Shown here piece by piece: positions 14,650 through 22,065 of a DNA stretch of 24,006 nucleotides. The notes below the pieces were generated by a model that did not search any database, was not told the origin of the DNA, and was given only the letters and a program-made list of their open reading frames with translations. A program made the position numbers and the translations under genes. The DNA lies in assembly GCA_035714625.1 (NCBI GenBank), contig DASTLT010000034.1, positions 1-24,006 of the forward strand, written 5' to 3'. The first letter of the stretch is position 1. The number at the start of each line of letters is the position of its first letter. The DNA is from GCA-003244245 sp035714625 (GTDB lineage: Bacteria > Actinomycetota > Actinomycetes > Mycobacteriales > Pseudonocardiaceae).

Positions 14650-15827
14650 AGCGTTCCTCCCACGTGTTCGGGACTCGACGACATCTGCGGTGGGCTCCCG
14701 GCGCTGGCCGGATGTGCGGGTATCCGGAGGGTGAAGGTGGAGCCGGTGCCCAGCCGGCTCCATACCCGCACGTCGCCGCCGTGGTTGGCGGCAACGTGCT
14801 TGACGATGGCCAGCCCGAGGCCGGTGCCTCCGGTCGCCCGGCTGCGGGCCGGGTCGACCCGGAAGAAGCGCTCGAACACCCGTTCCTGATGCTCCGGGGC
14901 GATGCCGATGCCCCGGTCGGTGACCGCGATCTCCACGAAACCGTCTGCCAGCTTCCTGCTGACCGACACCGGGCTGCCCGGCAGCGAGTACGACACGGCG
15001 TTGTCGACCAGATTGGACAGCGCGGTGACGAGCAGCGGGGCGTCCCCGTCGAGCAGCAGTCCGCTCGGCCGGTCAACAGTGATCCGGATGTCGGCCGACT
15101 CGGCGGCCAGCCGGCAGCGGGCCAGCGCCTCCCGCACCACCTCGTCCACCTCGACGGTGGCCAGCTCGGGGAGCCGCTCGGCGCCCTGCAGCCGGGATAA
15201 CGCGATCAACTCGGTGACCAGCGCACCCAGCCGGGTGGCCTCGTTTAGGATCTTGGTGCCGAAGTGCCGCACCTCATGCGGGTCGTCGGCGGCATCCAGC
15301 ACCGCCTCGGCGAGCAGCGCCACCGCGCCGACCGGGGTCTTCAGCTCGTGGCTGACGTTGGCGACGAAGTCCCGCCGGGTGGCCTCCAGGCGGACCGCGT
15401 CCGACTCGTCGGCGGCGTCGACCACGGTGAACCCGTCACCGAGTGGCCGGACCTCGCCGAGCACCGCGGTGGGACCGCGGCCGGTGCGGGCACTGTGCTC
15501 CAGCGGGGAGAGGTCGACCTGGACCACCTGACCGCTGGCCAGCACCTGCTGGGCGGCCTGCCAGGCGCGCGCGTCCGGCCGCGACCCGCGGACCAGGCCC
15601 AGGTCGGCGGCGGGCTGGTTGTGCAGCACCACGTCGCCGGCCTTGTTGAGCAGCACCACGCAGTTGTGCGAGGACAGCACGATCCGCTGCACCAGGTCGG
15701 CGATGGTCGGGCCGGGCTGGTTGGGCTGGGGATCCACCGCCCTGCCACGGCGACCGATCAGGACGCCGATGACCCCACCGAGCACGAGGGCGCCGGTCGC
15801 GGTGAGTACGACGGCTGCGAGTGTCAC
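14646..15827 (-). CDS. senX3: sensor histidine kinase SenX3
   Basis: A 393-residue membrane kinase partnering RegX3. There is one N-terminal transmembrane helix (about 3-25) followed by basic residues, then a PAS-like domain (about 45-135, including CVVLLNKAGDVVLHNQ). The HisKA domain carries phospho-His160 in FVANVSHELKTPVGA. The HATPase domain contains LSNLVDNAVSYS (N box), DRGIGIA (G1), FERFFRVD (F box) and GTGLGLAIVKH (G2). The start is GTG 15827; the ribosome site is weak. The 4-bp GTGA overlap with regX3 couples their translation, unlike Mycobacterium tuberculosis, where repeats separate the two genes. A PHO-box-like repeat about 95 bases upstream suggests that RegX3 controls its own operon. 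Confidence 0.95.
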   Translation of the reverse strand: MTLAAVVLTATGALVLGGVIGVLIGRRGRAVDPQPNQPGPTIADLVQRIVLSSHNCVVLLNKAGDVVLHNQPAADLGLVRGSRPDARAWQAAQQVLASGQVVQVDLSPLEHSARTGRGPTAVLGEVRPLGDGFTVVDAADESDAVRLEATRRDFVANVSHELKTPVGAVALLAEAVLDAADDPHEVRHFGTKILNEATRLGALVTELIALSRLQGAERLPELATVEVDEVVREALARCRLAAESADIRITVDRPSGLLLDGDAPLLVTALSNLVDNAVSYSLPGSPVSVSRKLADGFVEIAVTDRGIGIAPEHQERVFERFFRVDPARSRATGGTGLGLAIVKHVAANHGGDVRVWSRLGTGSTFTLRIPAHPASAGSPPQMSSSPEHVGGTL

Positions 15828-15921
15828 GGCCGAATCGTAAGCGCCGAACCCGGTGACATCCCTAGTGCCAGCGGACCCGCAGTGACGAGCTCGACCCGCA
15901 CGACCGCCAAATTTCCCCCGC

Positions 15922-15941
15922 CGTTCACCCCCGGTTCACTG
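15922..15941 (-). promoter_or_regulatory. PHO-box-like direct repeat upstream of senX3 (candidate RegX3 site)
   Basis: On the plus strand GTTCAC occurs at 15923-15928 and again at 15934-15939, an exact 11-bp period, with C or T following. This is the unit and spacing of PhoP/PHO boxes in Streptomyces and of the PhoB family generally. It lies about 95-115 bases upstream of the senX3 start, between gpmA and senX3. A weak CGTCAC-17 bp-TAGGGA promoter candidate follows toward senX3. Confidence 0.6.
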
Positions 15942-15961
15942 AGCCGGGTCAGACGGGTTGA

Positions 15962-16717
15962 CTACCTGCCCTGGTTGGCCACCGCCGCGATTGCCTCCGC
16001 CGCCGCTTCCGGATCGAGATAGGCCCCGCCAGAAATGACCGGCCGCAACCGGTCACCAATCTCGGATGAATCGAAGTCGTACCACAACGGGATGCCGGTC
16101 GGAATGTTCAGCCCGACCACGGTATGTTCGTCCAACTCGTCCAGATACTTGACCAGCGCACGCAGCGAATTGCCGTGCGCAACGATCAGCACGGTGCGCC
16201 CGGCCAGCAGGTCGGGCACGATCGCGGACTGCCAGTACGGCAGCATCCTGGCCACCACATCGGCCAGGCACTCGGTGCGGGGGACCTCGATCCCGGCGTA
16301 GCGCGGGTCGCCGTCCTGGCTCAGCTCGCTGCCGGGCGCGATGGGTGGCGGTGGCACGGCGTAGGAGCGGCGCCAGCGCATGAACTGCTCGTCGCCGTAC
16401 TCCGCCCGGATCTGGGTCTTGTCCTTGCCCTGCAGGGCGCCGTAGTGCCGCTCGTTGAGCCGCCAGTGCCGGTGCACCGGGATCCAGTGCCGGTCGGCGA
16501 CGTCCAGCGCCAGGTTCGCGGTGTTGATCGCGCGGCGCAACAGCGACGTGTGCAGCACGTCGGGCAGCAGGCCCGCTTCCCGCAGCAGGCCACCGCCGCG
16601 CAGCGCCTCATGCTCCCCCTTCTCCGATAGCGGTACGTCCACCCAGCCGGTGAACAGGTTCTTGGCGTTCCACTCGCTCTCGCCGTGGCGGAGCAGGACC
16701 AGGCTGCCGATGCTCAT
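15962..16717 (-). CDS. gpmA: 2,3-bisphosphoglycerate-dependent phosphoglycerate mutase
   Basis: A 251-residue glycolytic enzyme interconverting 3- and 2-phosphoglycerate. The catalytic phospho-His is His11 in LLRHGESEWN. The substrate and catalytic blocks follow: NLFTGWVDVPLSEKG, LNERHYGALQGKDK, WRRSYAVPPPP and VAHGNSLRALVKYL with the second His. The length matches the family. ATG 16717 starts the domain directly, with CAGG about 8 bases upstream. The order gpmA-senX3-regX3 on one strand is the same as in mycobacteria. A 134-bp gap with the PHO-box-like repeat separates it from senX3, so the kinase operon can be controlled independently. Confidence 0.97.
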   Translation of the reverse strand: MSIGSLVLLRHGESEWNAKNLFTGWVDVPLSEKGEHEALRGGGLLREAGLLPDVLHTSLLRRAINTANLALDVADRHWIPVHRHWRLNERHYGALQGKDKTQIRAEYGDEQFMRWRRSYAVPPPPIAPGSELSQDGDPRYAGIEVPRTECLADVVARMLPYWQSAIVPDLLAGRTVLIVAHGNSLRALVKYLDELDEHTVVGLNIPTGIPLWYDFDSSEIGDRLRPVISGGAYLDPEAAAEAIAAVANQGR

Positions 16718-16754
16718 ACCCGGAGCCTGCCAGGTTCCGGAGGGTAGCCGCGGA

Positions 16755-16805
16755 GCACCGGGCGGGTCTGCTGCCCGCAGCCCCGGGGGCACCGGGCGGG
16801 CCTGC
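16755..16805 (+). repeat. 17-bp direct repeat in the gpmA/mscS divergent spacer
   Basis: GCACCGGGCGGGTCTGC (16755-16771) recurs at 16789-16805 with one mismatch, a 34-bp period. The spacer is very GC-rich, and no clear promoter was seen in either direction, so the meaning is uncertain. Confidence 0.5.
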
Positions 16806-16942
16806 GGCCGCCCGTCGAGCCGGTACGTCCGGTGGTGGACCGCACACTCCAGGGGTTTGCATCCGGGCAGCGGGTTCGGCACGGTCGGGGACGGCGCTCA
16901 CCGGGGGCCAGGCCGCCCAGGGTGCCGGCACCGGAGTCGGGA

Positions 16943-17821
16943 ATGATCGGATTAGGTGATGTTGACGTGCCGGACGGGACTCCCGCCGTTGCCGCCTGGT
17001 TGATCCGCTCCGCGGACAGCGCCCTGGGCACCACGGTGTCGGTCCTGACCATCCTGGTCGTCGCCGTCACGCTGCGCGCCCTGGTGCACCGGGCCATCAA
17101 GCGCGCGAGCGACCGCCCCCGAGCCCAGTCCACCGCCCGGCGGGCCGCGCGGGCCCGCACGATCGGGTCGCTGCTGCGCTCGGCTGCCTCGTTCATGATC
17201 TATGGGGTCGCGTTCATGATGGTGCTGGCGGAGTTCGGCGTCGACATCGCGCCGATGCTGGCCTCGGCGGGGGTGGTGGGGCTGGCCATCGGGTTCGGGG
17301 CGCAGAACCTGGTCCGGGACTTCCTGTCCGGGATCTTCATGATGCTGGAGGACCAGTACGGCGTGGGGGACACCGTGGATGTGGGTGCGGCGGTCGGGGA
17401 GGTCGAGGCCGTCGGGCTGCGCACCACGACGATCCGCGACGTGAGCGGCACGGTGTGGTACGTCCGCAATGGCGAGATCCTCCGGGTGGGCAACTCCAGC
17501 AAGGGCTTCGCGGTCGCGGTGGTCGACCTGCCGCTGGCCCACCACGCCGACACCCGCCTGGCCGGGGAACTCGCCCTGCAGGCGGCCCGTGAGGTGACCG
17601 AGCACGAGCACGCTGAGGACGTCACCGAGACCCCCAAGCTGCTGGGTGTGCAGTCGGTGACGCCGTATGCGGTGACCTTGCGGCTGACCGTGCAGACCAG
17701 GCCGGGCCGGCAGTGGGCGGTGCAGCGCGCGCTCAACGCGCGGGTGCAGTCCGCGCTCACCGCCGCTGAGATTCCCGCGCCCGCCGTCGCCGTCGCCGGC
17801 CCCGCCCTGCCAGCCCCCTGA
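16943..17821 (+). CDS. MscS-family mechanosensitive ion channel
   Basis: A 292-residue inner-membrane channel of the small MscS type, expected to release solutes on hypo-osmotic shock. ATG 16943 has GGAG 7 bases upstream. Two N-terminal helices (about 28-48 and 75-100) precede the pore-lining helix, recognised by ASAGVVGLAIGFGAQNLVRDF with its Gly/Ala packing pattern. Then come FLSGIFMMLEDQYGVGDTV and the beta domain (VGEVEAVGLRTTTIRD, VWYVRNGEI). The C-terminal alpha/beta domain is short. It diverges from gpmA, and the MarR gene begins 9 bases after its stop, so they probably form one transcript. Confidence 0.9.
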   Translation: MIGLGDVDVPDGTPAVAAWLIRSADSALGTTVSVLTILVVAVTLRALVHRAIKRASDRPRAQSTARRAARARTIGSLLRSAASFMIYGVAFMMVLAEFGVDIAPMLASAGVVGLAIGFGAQNLVRDFLSGIFMMLEDQYGVGDTVDVGAAVGEVEAVGLRTTTIRDVSGTVWYVRNGEILRVGNSSKGFAVAVVDLPLAHHADTRLAGELALQAAREVTEHEHAEDVTETPKLLGVQSVTPYAVTLRLTVQTRPGRQWAVQRALNARVQSALTAAEIPAPAVAVAGPALPAP

Positions 17822-17830
17822 TCTTCCGGT

Positions 17831-18466
17831 GTGGACCGGCCACCGACCCACGCCCAGCCGCCCCTCGAACGGACCTGTCCGACCGCCGCGGCGGGGCCTA
17901 CGGTGACGACCCGGTTTCTCGTGCCCCGAACGACTGGACAGGTGATGCGGGAGCTTGCGCTGCGGGTCCGCGAGCTCATCGTGGCCGGCGACCGGTACCG
18001 GCAGGCGGTGGCGGCCGCGCTCGGGGTAGGCATCCCCGAAGCGGTGACCCTGAGCCACCTCTACCACGCAGGCCAGCTCACCCCCACCGGCATCGCCGAG
18101 CGCCTCGGGATGACCACGGCGAGCGTGACGGGGTTGCTGGACCGGTTGTCCGCCTCCGGCTACCTGACCCGTAGCCCCAATCCCCGCGACCGGCGCAGCG
18201 TCCTGGTCACCCTCACCGCCCCCGGCCGGCGCGACCTGCGGGCGTTGTGCGAGCTGTTCGCCACCGACATCGAGGAGGCGTTGTCCGGGGCCGACCCGGC
18301 GCAGCGAGCCGGCCTGGCCGCGCTGCTCGACGGGGCGATCGCCGCGCTGCAAGACCGGGCCGCCCACCCCGACAAGCTGGCCGCCCTGCTCACCGCGGCC
18401 CGCGCGGGCACCCCAGCCGAGGAACTCCCAGAATCCGCGGACTCACCAGAAAACTCGGCTACCTGA
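17831..18466 (+). CDS. MarR-family transcriptional regulator
   Basis: A 211-residue protein with a MarR winged helix at about 70-130: AVTLSHLYHAGQLTP, then the recognition region IAERLGMTTASVTGLLDRL, and the wing GYLTRSPNPRDRRSVLVTLT with its typical Asp-Arg-Arg. Dimerisation helices flank it. GTG 17831 lies 9 bases after the mscS stop, which favours coupling, but it adds a Pro-rich leader. GTG 17903 and the GTG/ATG pair at 17942/17945 are alternatives that begin closer to the domain. The C-terminal 25 residues are acidic and Pro/Ala-rich. Its ligand and targets are unknown. Confidence 0.88.
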   Translation: MDRPPTHAQPPLERTCPTAAAGPTVTTRFLVPRTTGQVMRELALRVRELIVAGDRYRQAVAAALGVGIPEAVTLSHLYHAGQLTPTGIAERLGMTTASVTGLLDRLSASGYLTRSPNPRDRRSVLVTLTAPGRRDLRALCELFATDIEEALSGADPAQRAGLAALLDGAIAALQDRAAHPDKLAALLTAARAGTPAEELPESADSPENSAT

Positions 18467-18600
18467 TTAGTTACGCCCTATGCTGGCATTTGGCCTGCGC
18501 ATTGCTGCGCCAAATGGCTCACCGCCGGAAATTAATACCCCGAACGGCCGCTGGCCGTAACAGCCCCGTTACCCATAAATTAATCCACGACGGCGGTGTT
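18467..18600. other. AT-rich noncoding island with palindromes after marR
   Basis: This stretch is clearly poorer in GC than its surroundings and has no supported frame. It holds CATTTGGC/GCCAAATG (18487-18494 and 18509-18516, a perfect 8-bp stem that may end marR transcription, without a T-run). It also holds ACGGCC/GGCCGT (18544-18549 and 18553-18558) and two copies of AAATTAAT (18529-18536 and 18577-18584). Confidence 0.6.
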
Positions 18601-18634
18601 TCCGGAACCCCCTGCTGAACCCCCTCCGCCGTCA

Positions 18635-18703
18635 CAGGGAACCGCTGGCCGACTCCCCTTCCCCTGCCCCCCGGGATGGGGCCCACCGGTCAGCGGTTCC
18701 CTG
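18635..18703 (-). terminator. 16-bp-stem hairpin downstream of the small Cys-rich gene
   Basis: CAGGGAACCGCTGGCC (18635-18650) pairs with 18688-18703 with one mismatch, around a 37-base C/G-rich loop. It lies 28 bases beyond the stop of the minus-strand gene and faces marR on the other side, so it fits a bidirectional terminator. No T-run follows on either strand, which lowers confidence. Confidence 0.45.
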
Positions 18704-18730
18704 GCCTTTGCCCAGCACCTATGACCCGAC

Positions 18731-19027
18731 TCAGGCTCGTGCGTGGCGCCCGCCGAAGGTGCCCGGCAGCCCACCGCCATGGAGGTACTTGGCCTCCTCG
18801 GCGACCTCCCGACTCAGGCAGGGCCAAGGTGCCGCCACGCCGCTGGAGTCGCGGCATGCCTGGCAACGGCCATACTGGTCCGGCACATGGGTGGCCAGCA
18901 CCGCGCGCCACATATCGGGCATATCGGCCAAGATCGCTGCCATGCCCATCTTGATGACCTCCACGAGATCGACCCGGTCAGCGCTGCGTGAGCGACCGTA
19001 TCCGGTACGTGGCTCGCTGGCCACCAC
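18731..19027 (-). CDS. small Cys-containing protein, possible zinc-binding
   Basis: A 98-residue protein starting at GTG 19027 (GGGA a few bases upstream). A helix (VEVIKMGMAAILADM) leads into WRAVLATHVPDQYGRCQACR and then PWPCLSREVAEEAKYL. His47, Cys55, Cys58 and Cys70 form H-x7-C-x2-C-x11-C, a plausible zinc site. This His-x-Pro-Asp...Gly-Arg-Cys-x2-Cys...Trp-Pro-Cys pattern recurs in small actinobacterial proteins of unknown role, a memory-based comparison. It lies 70 bases after the ABC permease on the same strand and may be read through from it. A longer frame to 19147 would overlap the permease and is less likely. The function is unknown. Confidence 0.6.
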   Translation of the reverse strand: MVASEPRTGYGRSRSADRVDLVEVIKMGMAAILADMPDMWRAVLATHVPDQYGRCQACRDSSGVAAPWPCLSREVAEEAKYLHGGGLPGTFGGRHARA

Positions 19028-19097
19028 CGATCCCAGAGCGGTCTGCGGGCAGCGCCGGGCGGGCCGCTTGCGATGTGTGATCGCTGAGCTGACGCTC

Positions 19098-19994
19098 TTA
19101 CTCGGTGCGGGCGAAGCGGGCCACCGCGACAGCCAGCAACACGGCACTGATGGCGATCACGAGGACGACCTGCACGCCGACCGGGACGTGCCAGTGGTTC
19201 CAGAAGATGCCCGGGTCGAAGGTCGCCCGCGTCGCCGGGTCGACCTGCAAGTGGTCGAAGACCACCGAGCGCATCGGCTCGACGGCATAGGTCATCGGGT
19301 TGAGGTGGGTGAGCACGGTGAGCCAGGCCGGCAGCCCGGACAGCGGGAACAGCGCGCCGGACAGGAATATCAGCGGCGTGATGATCAACTGGACTGCCGG
19401 CATCGCGGACTGCACCTGCTTGATCCGGGCAGCCAGCACCAGGCCCAGCGCGGTGATCATGAATGCCATCAGGAACAGCAGGCCGACCAGGGTCAGCAGC
19501 ATGACCGGCGAGTAGGGCACCCCGACGACGCCGGCCAGGGTCAGCAGCACCAGGCTCTGCAGCGTCGCCACCGTCGCCCCGCCAGCACATTTGCCGGTCA
19601 GGATGGCGGTGGTGCTGACCGGCGCCACGAGCATCTCGCGCAGGAAGCCGAACTCGCGGTCCCAGACCATGGAGATCCCGGAGAACGCGGCGGTGAACAG
19701 CACGGAGGTGGCCAGCACGCCAGGGAACAGGAAGGTCTTGAAGTCGACTGAGCCGTGGCCAGCGCTGACGATCGAGGAGAGCCCGACCCCGAGGACGAAC
19801 AGGAACAGGATCGGTTGCACCAGCGAGGACACCATTCGGGCCCGGTCCTTGAGGAAGCGGATCAGCTCGCGCTGCCAGACCACGAACGCGGCGCGAGCCT
19901 CATGGCGCAGCCCCATCGCCGGTACCCGAACCGCCGCCACGGTCACTGCCGCCACGGTCACTGCCGCCACGGTCACTGGGGCCATCGGGCTCAC
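19098..19994 (-). CDS. ABC-2 type transporter permease (DrrB-like)
   Basis: A membrane subunit of up to 298 residues with six predicted helices, including VSSLVQPILFLFVLGVGL near the N-terminus and VVLVIAISAVLLAVAVARF at the C-terminus. The ABC-2 signature region is present (SGALFPLSGLPAWLTVL, then HLNPMTYAVEPMR). It should form the export channel with the ATPase encoded just upstream. GTG 19994 overlaps the ATPase stop as GTGA, which argues for coupling, but it would place a Val-Thr-Val-Ala-Ala repeat before the usual start. ATG 19916 (Met-Gly-Leu-Arg-His) would begin at the conserved region and leave the repeat untranslated. The exported substrate is unknown. Confidence 0.9.
   Translation of the reverse strand: MSPMAPVTVAAVTVAAVTVAAVRVPAMGLRHEARAAFVVWQRELIRFLKDRARMVSSLVQPILFLFVLGVGLSSIVSAGHGSVDFKTFLFPGVLATSVLFTAAFSGISMVWDREFGFLREMLVAPVSTTAILTGKCAGGATVATLQSLVLLTLAGVVGVPYSPVMLLTLVGLLFLMAFMITALGLVLAARIKQVQSAMPAVQLIITPLIFLSGALFPLSGLPAWLTVLTHLNPMTYAVEPMRSVVFDHLQVDPATRATFDPGIFWNHWHVPVGVQVVLVIAISAVLLAVAVARFARTE
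19933..19977 (-). repeat. three perfect 15-bp tandem repeats at the permease start
   Basis: The unit GCCGCCACGGTCACT occurs three times without a mismatch (19933, 19948, 19963). If translated from GTG 19994 it encodes Val-Thr-Val-Ala-Ala repeats. If the permease starts at ATG 19916 it is an untranslated spacer between the coupled genes. Confidence 0.95.
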
Positions 19995-21013
19995 CGCCCC
20001 CGCGCCAGCACGGCCATCGGGTTCATCCTGCCGCCCGACTTCTCCGCGTCGCGGATCGTGGTGCCGGTGTGGGCGAGGAACACGTCGTCCAGGCTGGGGC
20101 GGTTGACCGTGACCGACCGAATGGGCACGCCGAGCCCGGCGAACAGCAGGGGCACGAACGACGCCCCATCCGTGACCGCGAAGCTGACCGCTCCCTCGTG
20201 CACCGCCGCTTCGACCCCGAGGTGCGCGCGCAGCGCCCGGATCGCGGCGGGGTCGTCCTCGGTGGTGATCTGCACCCGGTCCTTGCCCACGGCCGCCTTG
20301 AGCCGCTCAGGGGTGCCGAGTGCCACGATCCGGCCCTCGTTCATAATCGCGATCCGGTCACAGTGCTCGGCTTCATCCATGTAGTGCGTGGTCACGAACA
20401 CGGTGATCTCCTCGCTGCGGTGCAGGGCTCGCAGGTACTCCCAGATCGACGCTCGGGTCTGGGGGTCCAAGCCGATCGTCGGCTCGTCGAGAAACAGCAC
20501 CTTCGGGGAGTGCAGCAGCCCACGGGCGATCTCCAGCCGGCGGCGCATGCCGCCGGAGTAGGTCTGCACCGCATCGCCGCGCCGCTCCCAGAGGCCGACC
20601 ATCCGCAGCACCTCCGCCCGGCGCGCTGCGGCACCGGAGCGGTCGACGCCGTAGAGCTCGCCGTGGAAGCGCAGGTTCTGCTCGCCGGTCAGGTAGGTGT
20701 CCAGCGTCGGCTCCTGGAACACCAGCCCGATGTGCCGCCGGACCGCGACACGCTCGGTGGCCACATCAAAGCCGGCCACCCGGGCCGTGCCCCTGGTCGC
20801 CTCGACCAGCGTGCAGAGGATCTTGATCGTGGTCGACTTGCCTGCCCCATTGGGGCCTAAGAAGCCGAAGGTCTCGCCGGGAGAGACGTCGAGGTCGATC
20901 CCGCGCACCGCCTCGACCTCTGCGTAATGCTTGACCAACCCGCGCACCTGAACCGCGGGTGGCGGTACCGGTCCGGGGTGGCGGTCCATCGCCGCCATGT
21001 CCACCTCGGTCAT
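19991..21013 (-). CDS. ABC transporter ATP-binding protein (DrrA-like)
   Basis: A 340-residue nucleotide-binding subunit. Walker A is GPNGAGKST (53-61), the Q loop lies at Gln100 (LVFQEPTLD), the signature is YSGGMRRRLE (152-161), Walker B is VLFLDEPTIGLD (172-183), and the switch His210 is in TTHYMDEAEH. The C-terminal 90 residues match the extension seen in DrrA-type drug exporters (SVTVNRPSLDDVFLAHTG). ATG 21013 has AGAGG 5 bases upstream and is preferred to the adjoining TTG 21016. It pairs with the permease gene at a 4-bp overlap and diverges from a TetR gene, the usual layout of a drug or metabolite exporter under repressor control. Confidence 0.95.
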   Translation of the reverse strand: MTEVDMAAMDRHPGPVPPPAVQVRGLVKHYAEVEAVRGIDLDVSPGETFGFLGPNGAGKSTTIKILCTLVEATRGTARVAGFDVATERVAVRRHIGLVFQEPTLDTYLTGEQNLRFHGELYGVDRSGAAARRAEVLRMVGLWERRGDAVQTYSGGMRRRLEIARGLLHSPKVLFLDEPTIGLDPQTRASIWEYLRALHRSEEITVFVTTHYMDEAEHCDRIAIMNEGRIVALGTPERLKAAVGKDRVQITTEDDPAAIRALRAHLGVEAAVHEGAVSFAVTDGASFVPLLFAGLGVPIRSVTVNRPSLDDVFLAHTGTTIRDAEKSGGRMNPMAVLARGR

Positions 21014-21028
21014 CAATGCCTCTCTCCC

Positions 21029-21043
21029 TCTAACAGGGTTAGA
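21029..21043. promoter_or_regulatory. perfect palindrome in the TetR/ABC intergenic region (candidate operator)
   Basis: TCTAACAGGGTTAGA has 6-bp arms TCTAAC/GTTAGA around AGG. It lies 16 bases before the ABC ATPase ATG and 55 bases before the tetR start, in an 85-bp AT-richer spacer, so a repressor bound here could block the exporter operon and perhaps its own gene. Confidence 0.55.
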
Positions 21044-21098
21044 TACGCTACTTTAACGATGTTCGAGAGGCAATTGAATTAATTTGAGGAGCCGTGCG

Positions 21099-21755
21099 GT
21101 GGCGATCACCCGGGACGACGTGGTGCGGACCGCACTGCGCCTGCTCGATGAGGTCGGGCTCGAGGGGCTGACGCTGCGCCGGCTGGGCGGCGAGCTGGGC
21201 GTCTCGGCCGCGACGCTGTACTGGCACGTCCTCGACAAGCGGGCCCTGCTGGACCTGGTCGCTGAGGCCATCGTGGCCGAGCACCGGCCCCCGGTCCGGC
21301 CCGCCCCCGGCCAGCCCTGGTGGGAGTGGCTGACCGCCAGTGCCTGGGCGCAGTACCGCGCGCTGGTGGACCATCGCGATGCCGCCCTGGTGGTGGCCGG
21401 CAACCGGCCGACGGAGCACTCGCTGCCGGCCGTCGAGCAGATCGTGGGCAGCCTCGTCGAGGTCGGCTTCCCCGCAACCGAGGCGCTCACGTCGATCCTG
21501 ACCATCGGCCACTTCGTCATCGGGTCAGCGCTGGAGCACCAGGCCGAGGCCGCCCGGGGCGCGACCACCGGGACGGACGCCGCACTGGCCAGCCGGATCC
21601 GCACCGCCGGAGACCTGCCCAACCTGGCCGCAGCCGTGCGCACCGGAGCACCCCCGGATCCCGACTCGACCTTCCGGCACGGCCTGACCCTGATCATGGG
21701 GGGGCTGCGCGCCCGGCACGTCGAGCTGACCGGCACCCTGACTGCTCGCGCCTGA
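21099..21755 (+). CDS. TetR-family transcriptional regulator
   Basis: A 218-residue repressor. The N-terminal HTH spans about 3-50: ITRDDVVRTALRLLDEVGLEG, quoted in part here as DEVGLEGLTLRRLGGELGV, then SAATLYWHVLDKRALLDLVA, the Tyr-Trp-His motif typical of classical TetR. The ligand-binding domain resembles the TetR C-terminal family (WWEWLTASAWAQYRALVDHRD, in part, and the helix TIGHFVIGSALEHQ). GTG 21099 is chosen because TGAGGAG stands 7 bases upstream; TTG 21084 falls inside that ribosome site. Divergence from the ABC exporter and the palindrome between them suggest that it represses the exporter and senses a drug-like ligand. Confidence 0.92.
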   Translation: MAITRDDVVRTALRLLDEVGLEGLTLRRLGGELGVSAATLYWHVLDKRALLDLVAEAIVAEHRPPVRPAPGQPWWEWLTASAWAQYRALVDHRDAALVVAGNRPTEHSLPAVEQIVGSLVEVGFPATEALTSILTIGHFVIGSALEHQAEAARGATTGTDAALASRIRTAGDLPNLAAAVRTGAPPDPDSTFRHGLTLIMGGLRARHVELTGTLTARA

Positions 21756-22065
21756 ACCCCGCCAGCGGTAGATCCCACCGAGCTGATCACTGCCATCACT
21801 GGCCTGCCTGCGTTGAGACACAGCCCAGGTTGATGAATCACATCAAGGCTCGGTCTGCCACTCCTGGGAGGCATTCAGCGTCGGCCACCAGATCCTCACC
21901 GGGCTGCCCGAGCCCGGCCGCGGTGCCCGATCCGGGGGCGGACGGCTCGCGGCGCAGCTCGGGTTGCGGGTTGACCCGCGAGGCCGTCGGCCATCCGGTC
22001 ACCGTAACGGTGGAAACCCGGGTCCGATACGGGATCAACGGACCTCGGCCGGAAAGGGGACGTGA
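21756..22065. other. 310-bp intergenic region between tetR and the STAND gene
   Basis: No supported gene. A small palindrome CACCG-TAA-CGGTG lies at 22000-22012, and the ribosome site AAGGGGA (22054-22060) of the next gene is at the right end. The plus frame at about 21844-21990 has coding-like G/C-rich third positions (reading EAFSVGHQILTGLPEPGRG and onward) but no start codon, so it may be a gene relic. No convincing promoter was found. Confidence 0.5.
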
